A stretch of DNA of 8,036 bases from Mariprofundaceae bacterium. Lineage in GTDB: Bacteria; Pseudomonadota; Zetaproteobacteria; Mariprofundales; Mariprofundaceae. Below the pieces are notes generated by a model. That model was given only the letters and a program-made list of their open reading frames with translations. It did no database searches and was not told where the DNA came from. The translations under genes and the position numbers were made by a program. Where the stretch lies: the NCBI GenBank assembly GCA_030950965.1, contig JAUZQP010000197.1, positions 1-8,036 of the forward strand, given 5' to 3'. This document shows, one piece after another, positions 1 to 6,568 of the stretch. Numbering within the stretch: position 1 is the stretch's first letter; each line of letters begins with the position of its first letter.

Positions 1-165
1 TCAGATCACGACCGTGCCAGCTTCAACGCTGCCTTATTACCGCCCTTTGCTAACATCGCCCCAGCAGAAGAGGTAAACAGATTCATCCAGCGCAGTAACG
101 ATCTATTTACCGACAGTGCCAAAGATGCAGCAGAGAAATTAGAAGCTGATAAAGAGGCACCATAA
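1..165 (+). CDS. 3' end of an unrecognised gene (partial)
   Basis: The first reading frame is open from the window edge to a TAA at 163-165, giving 54 residues; the other two forward frames hit stops early. The visible C-terminus is soluble and becomes a charged, alanine-rich, probably helical tail (SAKDAAEKLEADKEAP). I do not recognise a family. An Ala/Lys/Glu tail like this is seen in phasin-type and other coiled proteins, but that is only a resemblance. The gene runs towards the methyltransferase gene on the opposite strand, with 82 bases between their stop codons. A minus-strand open frame over the same bases (6-221) is the alternative reading; I prefer the forward frame because it is open at the edge and its composition looks like a normal protein end. 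Confidence 0.5.
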   Translation, partial: SDHDRASFNAALLPPFANIAPAEEVNRFIQRSNDLFTDSAKDAAEKLEADKEAP

Positions 166-247
166 GCGTCTATTTCTTTATGTAACCTACATGAAATCGA
201 AGTCATAATGAGAATTTCCATGGGTTATGTTCGATCATTAGCGAAAT

Positions 248-1792
248 CTACAGCGCCAAATGTTCAACGTGGTTAGTGAAAGGCTGTTGTGAGGACGGTG
301 TCTTCTGTTCCATTTTGAAAGCACCAGTTTGTAAAATTGCTTTGCACAACGTATCAATGACAGGAATTGATACGCTATTACCAATTAACTTCATCCATCT
401 AGCCCTTGAATCAGGTAAGATAAAGTCCCTAGGGAAACCTTGTATTAAACAAGCTTCATCTCTCGTTATTTTACGGTATTGTTTTTTTATATATATTTCT
501 TCAATAAACTGTTTTTTATAAGAGTATTTATCTTTAGGATTTATCCCATGCAGTGCTATATAATCATTTGTATCACTTGCAACCAACGTTGGGAAAATAT
601 CCGAACTTGGTAAAAATATTCTATTTACACCAAATAAGCCTGTACTAATTTTAGTATTCTTAAAATCATAACGAGTTTCAATACATCTTATTATTCCTTT
701 GTTCTTTAAACTTTCTATAACTTTATTTATCGATATCTTACTTATTTTTATTTCTCTTTTAAATTTAAGCATATCTATTACTAGCTGATCGTTATTAGAC
801 GCATTAATGCATCTTTCCTCATCATCAGTCAACTCATTTTTATGATGTTTATTTATGATAAAAGAGTATTCTTCTTTTTTGAGAATATCCAACTTTATCA
901 ACCCATTTAATTCTTTTTGTTTAATGGAAGAGTCTAGTCTTTGGAAATGCTCAAGTGAAAGCGGATTTCCATCTAATTCACCATAGATTTTTTTACGTCT
1001 ATTTTTCAAAAGCATATAGCAAATATATTTTTGTCTTTCTGTTGTATCAATAATATCCCAGGAATGAATAGTCGTATGACCATTCCGAAGATCATTAAAA
1101 AGAAAATAGTCATTAAATCCATTTTTACTTGATAAACTCATAGACTTAATTGGAACAACATTTCCAAACAAATCTCTTCTCATTGTTTTTTCTGAAGTTT
1201 CATAGTCCGGTATCTCGATATTTAAAATATCAGAAAGTTTTGTTTTATTTTCCATATTTTCAGGTAGCTTGAATTTATCAAAAAAATCTTTGTTTTTAAA
1301 GCCTATGATATAAACACGCACTCTACTTTGAGCTACGCCGTAATCATGGGAGTTTATAAGAAAGTAATCTGCATAATATCCAGCATCTTTTATTCGCGTT
1401 AAAATATAAGATAGAGAACCTTGGTTTCTCGGGTCAGCCAATCCTTTTACATTCTCAAAAATAAATGCTTTTGGCTTGGATCGTTGTAATAGATAAATTG
1501 TATCGTTCCACAGTTGGCCTCTATCATCATCAAAACCTAAGTTTTTTCCTGCTATAGACCAACTTTGACATGGTACACCCGCAGTTAAAAAATCATGCTT
1601 TGGCAAATCTTTAATCTGAGTAATATCACCAAGGTTATTTTTTATGGTTTCATTAAAATTTTTACAATAGGCTGTTATTGCATCACCATTAATTTCACTA
1701 TAACCCAAACAATTACCACCATTATTTTCAAGTGCTATTTTAAAGCCACCAACACCCGAAAAAAGGTCAACAAATGAAAATAACTCAGCCAT
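248..1792 (-). CDS. DNA (cytosine-5-)-methyltransferase of a type II R-M system
   Basis: This 514-residue protein transfers a methyl group from S-adenosylmethionine to C5 of cytosine, protecting host DNA from the neighbouring endonuclease. The C5-methyltransferase motifs appear in order: motif I FVDLFSGVGG (7-16, SAM binding), motif IV GVPCQSWS (72-79, catalytic Cys75), motif VI ENVKGL (113-118, catalytic Glu), motif VIII QSRVRVYIIG (155-164), motif IX around RIFLPSSDIFPTLVASD (391-407) and motif X GNSVSIPVI (471-479). The 226 residues between VIII and IX form a long target-recognition region rich in Lys, Asn and Ile. The ATG shares its A with the endonuclease stop codon (TAATG), suggesting coupled translation. 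Recognition of GGNCC is inferred only from the partner's family. About 25 residues after motif X form a polar tail in DNA that is less AT-rich than the rest of the gene. Confidence 0.95.
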   Translation of the reverse strand: MAELFSFVDLFSGVGGFKIALENNGGNCLGYSEINGDAITAYCKNFNETIKNNLGDITQIKDLPKHDFLTAGVPCQSWSIAGKNLGFDDDRGQLWNDTIYLLQRSKPKAFIFENVKGLADPRNQGSLSYILTRIKDAGYYADYFLINSHDYGVAQSRVRVYIIGFKNKDFFDKFKLPENMENKTKLSDILNIEIPDYETSEKTMRRDLFGNVVPIKSMSLSSKNGFNDYFLFNDLRNGHTTIHSWDIIDTTERQKYICYMLLKNRRKKIYGELDGNPLSLEHFQRLDSSIKQKELNGLIKLDILKKEEYSFIINKHHKNELTDDEERCINASNNDQLVIDMLKFKREIKISKISINKVIESLKNKGIIRCIETRYDFKNTKISTGLFGVNRIFLPSSDIFPTLVASDTNDYIALHGINPKDKYSYKKQFIEEIYIKKQYRKITRDEACLIQGFPRDFILPDSRARWMKLIGNSVSIPVIDTLCKAILQTGAFKMEQKTPSSQQPFTNHVEHLAL

Positions 1793-2634
1793 TACTTAAG
1801 CATTCCATCATTTGAACCTTCTAATGGATCAATACCTAAAAACTCTCTATAAATTTGTTCTTTATACTCTTTACCTAATGTGTTTATCTCTTTAACAAAC
1901 ATATCATAAGTTCCAGTTCCACCAATCAGGTTCCAAAACTCATTTCCGATTAAAACTGATTCATCTTTCTTCATATCAAACCATCTTAAAGGAAAGCTCC
2001 ATGCATAATCTTCCTTTTTACCATATGGATTGTATGGGAGGGCATAAAAAGCAAAATCTACTTTTTGTGGCTCCATGGCAAGAAGCTTGAATATTTTTTC
2101 TTTACTGACTTTTGTTTGATCACTATTAGGCAAAGGGCCTTTTAGTTCAAAAGCATATTTCTTTCCTGTTTTATCACTTTCAATAAAAATATCACAAACA
2201 ACAGATGTAGATATTAACTCTCCACCTCCATTTTTAATATATGCCATTTCCCTTTTCCAGTCAGGATTTATCCGTTCTTTCCCTTTTTCTTTATGTTCTA
2301 GTTTATTCAGCACTTCCTGAATTCGTCTCAAACTTTCACTACCTACAGTGCCAGTAATCGTATGCCCCATCATACAATTACCATGAGCCTCAGTAGCTAC
2401 AACTTTTGCTAGTTTTTCCCAAACACCACCAAAAGGGGTAACGAATCGACGTTCAAAGTGAGATCCTTTAAATATTTCATCTGGAACTAAAGCCGCATAC
2501 AGTGGTTTAGCTGAATGATGTTTTTCTTTAATAAAAGGATCTTGAATGAGAACTTTATTCATGACTCGATTCATTAATTCAGATATTACATTCTTAATAG
2601 CTTTAGATATATTATCTTCTTTAGTGGTTTTCAT
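1792..2634 (-). CDS. TdeIII-like type II restriction endonuclease
   Basis: Probable restriction endonuclease partner of the C5 methyltransferase that follows it. Residue numbers here use the longest frame (299 aa, GTG at 2691). A PD-(D/E)xK-type site is visible: VCDIFIESD with Asp167, then FELKGP with Glu182 and Lys184. The sequence around ALVPDEIFKGSHFERRFVTP (67-86) resembles the TdeIII/MjaII endonuclease family, whose characterised members cut GGNCC as I recall; specificity here is inferred. I place the start at the ATG at 2634 (280 aa), which has GGGA 8 bases upstream and begins at the amphipathic helix ISKAIKNVISELMNRVM. The ATG at 2640 and GTG at 2691 are alternatives, the latter having only a weak A-rich leader. 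The gene is AT-rich, lies 88 bases after pdxA (31 if the GTG is used), and its TAA overlaps the methyltransferase ATG by one base. No controller (C) protein gene is seen. Confidence 0.85.
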   Translation of the reverse strand: MKTTKEDNISKAIKNVISELMNRVMNKVLIQDPFIKEKHHSAKPLYAALVPDEIFKGSHFERRFVTPFGGVWEKLAKVVATEAHGNCMMGHTITGTVGSESLRRIQEVLNKLEHKEKGKERINPDWKREMAYIKNGGGELISTSVVCDIFIESDKTGKKYAFELKGPLPNSDQTKVSKEKIFKLLAMEPQKVDFAFYALPYNPYGKKEDYAWSFPLRWFDMKKDESVLIGNEFWNLIGGTGTYDMFVKEINTLGKEYKEQIYREFLGIDPLEGSNDGMLK

Positions 2635-2722
2635 AGTCATATTCCCAAGTACTTTAAACTCCCTCTCAAGAGCAATAGTTAAATATTTCACAATCTTTTT
2701 GATTAATTGATCTACGGAACAC

Positions 2723-3754
2723 CTATGCTTGCAGAGGCACTGATTCGTGTTCCACCATGCTGCGTGCTATGAGAGTAGCTTGCAATAAACTGCCGCAATG
2801 AACGTTACCTGTGCCTGCCCTATCTAGGGCTGTACCGTGATCTACACTGGTGCGAATGAATGGCATGCCTAAGGTGACATTGACGGCATCACCAAAGCTT
2901 AGTGCCTTGATGGGAATGAGCCCTTGGTCGTGATAGCAACAGATTACAGCATCGAACTGCGGACGCATTTGAGCGGAAAATAGCGTATCGGCTGGCATCA
3001 CATCAGCGATGTCCATGCCTAGAGCGCGAGCCTCAAGAATAGCTGGAGTGAGTAGCGTGCTCTCTTCGTTACCGAAATGACCTTGTTCACCAGCGTGTGG
3101 ATTCAAACCACATACGGCAATGCGCGGTTGTGCAATCCCGAAACGGCGTTGTAAATCATCATGCGTAATGCGAAGAATACGCAGGGTTTCGCTCACGCTT
3201 AACGCGTCTGGTACATCACGCAATGCCATGTGGGTGGTAAGTAAAACCACGCGGAGCACTGATGATGCCAGCATCATAGCAAACTCTTGTTGATCGCTAC
3301 GTTTAGCCTTGGCAGCCAAATCGGCTAAAAACTCAGTATGGCCGGGGAAGGCAAAACCTGCGTTGCGTAACACTGCTTTTTCAATCGGAGCTGTCACCAT
3401 GGCGCGAGCCTCGCCGCGCAAACAGGCTTGCGCCGCATGACGAATACAGGCAACCACCGCATCGGCAGTAACCGCCGCAGGATGCCCTACCAAGACGGGA
3501 CCATCGGCAAGTTGAGGCTCAGGGTTCCAGCAATGAATACCCGCTTGATCATGACAGGCATCGCTGGCTTGTGCCAAGGTGGAGTGCTCCACCAAAGCAA
3601 CATCCACAGCCAATAACTGCGCCCGTTGTTGCAACCATGCTAACGGACTCACCACCACGCAACCGTGGAAGGCTTCGCTATTTTTCTGTTGGGCTAAAAG
3701 CATAACATCGGGACCGATGCCAGCAGGTTCACCCAGTGTAATCAGCAATGTCAC
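2723..3754 (-). CDS. pdxA: 4-hydroxythreonine-4-phosphate dehydrogenase PdxA
   Basis: Catalyses NAD(P)-dependent oxidation of 4-phosphohydroxy-L-threonine, a cytoplasmic step of the DXP-dependent route to pyridoxal 5'-phosphate. The 343-residue length is normal for the family. Diagnostic stretches are the N-terminal ITLGEPAGIGPDV (5-17), FPGHTEFLA (136-144), and three segments carrying the divalent-metal histidines: LTTHMALRD (His175), NPHAGEQGHFG (His220) and CYHDQGLIPIK (His275), followed by GMPFIRTSVDHGTALD. All key residues are intact, so the enzyme should be functional. The GTG start overlaps the surA stop (GTGA, 4 bases) and has AGGTG 4 bases upstream, inside surA. The surA-pdxA order is conserved in many proteobacteria; the usual downstream rsmA is absent and the R-M pair takes its place. 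Confidence 0.97.
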   Translation of the reverse strand: MTLLITLGEPAGIGPDVMLLAQQKNSEAFHGCVVVSPLAWLQQRAQLLAVDVALVEHSTLAQASDACHDQAGIHCWNPEPQLADGPVLVGHPAAVTADAVVACIRHAAQACLRGEARAMVTAPIEKAVLRNAGFAFPGHTEFLADLAAKAKRSDQQEFAMMLASSVLRVVLLTTHMALRDVPDALSVSETLRILRITHDDLQRRFGIAQPRIAVCGLNPHAGEQGHFGNEESTLLTPAILEARALGMDIADVMPADTLFSAQMRPQFDAVICCYHDQGLIPIKALSFGDAVNVTLGMPFIRTSVDHGTALDRAGTGNVHCGSLLQATLIARSMVEHESVPLQA

Positions 3755-5085
3755 AAAACACCTGGTTGAATAACCTGCGGACAGCTTTTCTTATTAACCA
3801 CGGCATCGGATTTCAACCTTGCCATCCAGCGTGGTACTTGCGTTTGCATTTCGGCATCGGTTAAGACTTGCTGAATACGTGCCTGATTGGCTTCGTAACT
3901 ACTAGGGTCGATATGACGCTTTTCTACCACGCGGATGATATGTAAGCCAAACCGTGTACGCACCACATCGCTCGTTTTGCCAGCTTCCAACTTAAAAACA
4001 ACGTCATCAAACTCTGGTACCATTTGACCGCGCTTGAACCAGCCTAAGTCACCGCCTTTTTCGGCACTGGGACCTTGCGATACTTCCTTGGCTCGTGCAG
4101 CGAAATCTTCATCGGATACTGATTGCAATTGGCGCGCCAATGTCTTCGCTTGAAGCATGATATCTGCTTTTTCTTCGATGCTGGCAGCAGCAGGAATCTT
4201 ATACAAAATATGACGCGCATGTACTTGGTCATAAGCTTCACCCATATCTGGTTTTTTCCATCGCTCTTCGGCTGCCAATAAAATATGGAAGCCCGCAGGC
4301 GATCGCGTAGGTTCGGTGACTTGACCAACAGGGAGGGCAAAAACCGCATTAAATACGGAGGAGATAGACCCCTGCATAAACCAACCCAAATCGTTATCCA
4401 TACCACTGCTGTTGGTGGAATACAGGGTGGTAAGCTTATCAAAGCTTTCACCTTCGCGTAAACGATCATAGACGTTTAACGCCTTATTCCGAACTACTTT
4501 CACCTGTTCGGGGGTGGGTGAAGCTGGCAGATCAAATAGCATTTGACGCAGGTGAAGTTCACGTACGGGCTTGGGATTTTTCAAGTATTTACGGTAATAT
4601 TCGTGCATCGATTCTTCGCTGATATTAATTTGCGAACGAATACCCGTGGTGACCAATTTATTGATCAAAATGCGATTTTCCAAGGTCTTTTTGTAGCTGC
4701 CGTAATCCATCCCCTGCTTGGCCAGCACCTCTTTAAGTTGCGACACACGCAAGCCATTACTCTTCGCCATGTTTTCCAGTGTTTTATCCACTTCCTCTGC
4801 CGTGACGCTGATCCCCAGCTTCTTCGCTTCGCGTTTTTGTAATAACAGCATCACTTCAGTGTCTAACACGCGATCATAAAGTTTTTGAGGGTCGATGGAT
4901 TTAGCCCCCGCTTGCTTCATCTGCGTGGTTAAGGTAATGACACCTTCAGCCACCTGATAACAGCTCACCGCTTGGTTATTTACCGTTGCAGCTACACCGT
5001 CCAAGACCATCGCCGCACTTGCTTGATGCGTGCTAGCACAAAGCAAGCCAACCAACGCAAGATTCTTCCACCATAATTTATGCAT
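3751..5085 (-). CDS. surA: Periplasmic chaperone / peptidyl-prolyl isomerase SurA
   Basis: SurA escorts unfolded outer-membrane proteins across the periplasm to the BAM complex. The 444-residue protein has a Sec signal peptide (KNLALVGLLC core, probable cleavage after ASA at about residue 24), an N-terminal SurA domain starting at LDGVAATVNNQAV (28-40), and two parvulin-type PPIase domains: about 175-272 (with LGWFMQGS and GFHILL) and about 287-388 (with ARHILYKI, GGDLGWFKRG and RFGLHIIRVVEKR). A C-terminal helix follows and ends in PGVL. Length and domain order match the family. The mature protein has only two cysteines, Cys42 and Cys435, in the two segments that together form the chaperone core. 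The start overlaps the upstream gene by 8 bases. Instead of lptD, genes for a membrane protein and redox proteins precede it. Confidence 0.96.
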   Translation of the reverse strand: MHKLWWKNLALVGLLCASTHQASAAMVLDGVAATVNNQAVSCYQVAEGVITLTTQMKQAGAKSIDPQKLYDRVLDTEVMLLLQKREAKKLGISVTAEEVDKTLENMAKSNGLRVSQLKEVLAKQGMDYGSYKKTLENRILINKLVTTGIRSQINISEESMHEYYRKYLKNPKPVRELHLRQMLFDLPASPTPEQVKVVRNKALNVYDRLREGESFDKLTTLYSTNSSGMDNDLGWFMQGSISSVFNAVFALPVGQVTEPTRSPAGFHILLAAEERWKKPDMGEAYDQVHARHILYKIPAAASIEEKADIMLQAKTLARQLQSVSDEDFAARAKEVSQGPSAEKGGDLGWFKRGQMVPEFDDVVFKLEAGKTSDVVRTRFGLHIIRVVEKRHIDPSSYEANQARIQQVLTDAEMQTQVPRWMARLKSDAVVNKKSCPQVIQPGVL

Positions 5086-5545
5086 AGCGTTCTAGTGCCT
5101 TTTTGACGCATTCGTAATCTTCCACCACGAATTGCTTGTGATGCAATACAAATTGTTTCTTTGCACCATTTTGATCCATACCTGTTAATCCAAATGACTT
5201 GCCTGCCATGTCAGAAAAAAAGCGCAAATCTTTAATGAGCGTAACTTGATTACCACCCTTGACCGTCAATTTTACACGCTCACGGGTGATGTCCAAGGCG
5301 ATGGGCGCACCGGGCAACAGCAAGAGGCGTTTACCAATACGGTTACCACCTGCCATCAAAAAGAAAAAACCAAGAAACATTAATCCGTAAGCGATCACAC
5401 CTTGATCTTCGTCGCCAGCAAACCAAAGTTTTAGGCCCCACAACAGTAAAAAACCCACCGTTGGAACATACAAGACGAGATCCCAGATCACACCTGTTTT
5501 ATCGGCATGTAGCGTGCATTGCACTTCTTCCCATCGTTTAGCCAT
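5078..5545 (-). CDS. Two-helix membrane protein of unknown function
   Basis: I do not recognise this 155-residue protein. It has a short cytoplasmic-looking N-terminus (MAKRWEEVQC), two hydrophobic segments (about 21-41 and 49-66) separated by an acidic turn (GDEDQG), and a soluble C-terminal half that looks beta-rich (LDITRERVKLTVKGGNQVTLIKD, in two pieces) ending in a helix (VEDYECVKKALERYA). Two membrane hairpin helices followed by a small beta domain is a layout seen in bacterial PH-like membrane proteins, but this is a fold-level guess. It overlaps the thioredoxin-like gene upstream and surA downstream by 8 bases each, so it is very probably expressed with them. AGGGA lies about 12 bases before the ATG. 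Confidence 0.85.
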   Translation of the reverse strand: MAKRWEEVQCTLHADKTGVIWDLVLYVPTVGFLLLWGLKLWFAGDEDQGVIAYGLMFLGFFFLMAGGNRIGKRLLLLPGAPIALDITRERVKLTVKGGNQVTLIKDLRFFSDMAGKSFGLTGMDQNGAKKQFVLHHKQFVVEDYECVKKALERYA

Positions 5546-6056
5546 CGTTTTTCTTCCCTGTCGTCGTCATCTCTTTCAGCAAGGGATCAAGCTCTTGGTA
5601 CAGGATACGACCAGGATAGACCATTTTGGCTTTTTTATGTCGATCAATCACAAACGTCCAAGGTTCACCACGGACTTGAAAGGCATCGTATGCTTCAGGA
5701 TTGTAGTATTGATCCATATGTAAAAAGATAACATCTTTCTCATACACATTCATCAACGCTTTTAGGAGCTGTAGCTGTTTGTCACACTGGGTACAATGAC
5801 CTGGTGTAGCAAACTCTAACACAATCGGTTTACCCAGCTTTAACGCATCATCAAAGGACATTTGATACATGCGTGGATCAGGGTAGCGGTAACTGGTGAT
5901 TTTAGACATGTCGCCCCCTACATCCGCCAATGTCTTGGTTTTCACCGAGGGTACTTCCTTACCTTGCATGAAAGCACCACTACCACCAAAATCACAGCCA
6001 CTGATGAGGAGGGCTAGCAGCAGACTGACTGCAAAGCCTAATATTCGGCGCGACAT
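5538..6056 (-). CDS. Thioredoxin-like lipoprotein with CxxC site
   Basis: Predicted periplasm-facing, lipid-anchored thiol-disulfide protein. In the longest frame (173 aa from a TTG at 6059) the N-terminus is a signal peptide with a lipobox, LLISGC, whose Cys22 would be lipidated. A thioredoxin-like core follows: strand KPIVLEFATPGHCTQC with the redox pair Cys89/Cys92, strand VIFLHMDQ, and GEPWTFVID, where Pro133 is in the cis-proline position. A Trp-Cys-type active site is replaced by Gly-His-Cys-Thr-Gln-Cys. I choose the ATG at 6056 (172 aa) because it overlaps the upstream stop as TGATG. It lies between a heme-copper-oxidase-like gene and an unknown membrane protein gene, so roles in keeping apocytochrome cysteines reduced or in cofactor delivery are plausible but inferred. 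Confidence 0.88.
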   Translation of the reverse strand: MSRRILGFAVSLLLALLISGCDFGGSGAFMQGKEVPSVKTKTLADVGGDMSKITSYRYPDPRMYQMSFDDALKLGKPIVLEFATPGHCTQCDKQLQLLKALMNVYEKDVIFLHMDQYYNPEAYDAFQVRGEPWTFVIDRHKKAKMVYPGRILYQELDPLLKEMTTTGKKNDG

Positions 6057-6565
6057 CAAGACGCGCTCGGTTTGCGGCAGGTCATAAAGATATTATAGGC
6101 CCAAATAAAGTTTGCAAGCAACACCAATGAGCCAAAAATACCCATCGTGGCTAACCAAGGCTTCACAATCGCCTCCACCTCTTCAGGAGTCATAGTAAGG
6201 CTTGCATTACCACCCATCACACCTGCCATAGTGAAGAACACCACCATGCCGATTAAACCAAAATTATGAATCCAGAAATGCGCTTTAACCAGCTTCATGC
6301 TGTAAATACCACGATGGACGAGACGCGGAACGATATAATAAACACCAGCAAAAATAGCCATTTCTACCCAGCCCAACAGATTAATGTGGGTGTGCGCACG
6401 AACAATGAGATTACCGTGCATACGATGGTCAACGAAATGACGAAATTCATGAATACCGCCCATTAGCGCGCCCCATGAAAAACCAATCATGCTGTAGATC
6501 ACACAGGCAAAAATAAACCATAAGATATATTTGACGTACTCTTCATCTTCCCAAGGTTGTGCCAT
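6056..6565 (-). CDS. Short heme-copper oxidase/NorB subunit I-like membrane protein
   Basis: A 169-residue protein with four predicted membrane helices (about 12-34, 58-80, 94-116, 138-162). The segment RAHTHINLLGWVEMAIFAGV (56-75) continuing into YYIVPR resembles helix II of cbb3-type oxidase and nitric oxide reductase catalytic subunits, where a His binds the low-spin heme; His58 or His60 could do so here. The next helix, HFWIHNFGLIGMVVF, also carries histidines (96, 100) and looks like helix III. The protein stops after helix IV, so the later helices holding the second axial heme ligand, the Cu-B/Fe-B site and the active-site heme ligand are absent; it cannot be a complete oxidase. No downstream fragment of a larger gene is present, so it appears to be a natural small protein. 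It starts 3 bases after the cytochrome c gene. Confidence 0.85.
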   Translation of the reverse strand: MAQPWEDEEYVKYILWFIFACVIYSMIGFSWGALMGGIHEFRHFVDHRMHGNLIVRAHTHINLLGWVEMAIFAGVYYIVPRLVHRGIYSMKLVKAHFWIHNFGLIGMVVFFTMAGVMGGNASLTMTPEEVEAIVKPWLATMGIFGSLVLLANFIWAYNIFMTCRKPSAS

Positions 6566-6568
6566 GGT

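Noticed and set aside
177..202. Imperfect inverted repeat ATTTC...ATGTA/TACAT...GAAAT between the convergent genes
   Set aside because: The arms pair only with a 3-base bulge and there is no T-tract on either strand; too weak to call a bidirectional terminator.
6..221. 71-aa minus-strand open frame opposite the partial gene
   Set aside because: No recognisable domain; it overlaps a better forward frame that is open at the window edge.
4044..4469. 141-aa minus-strand frame inside surA
   Set aside because: It is an out-of-frame shadow of the second half of surA; the SurA frame has clear parvulin domains.
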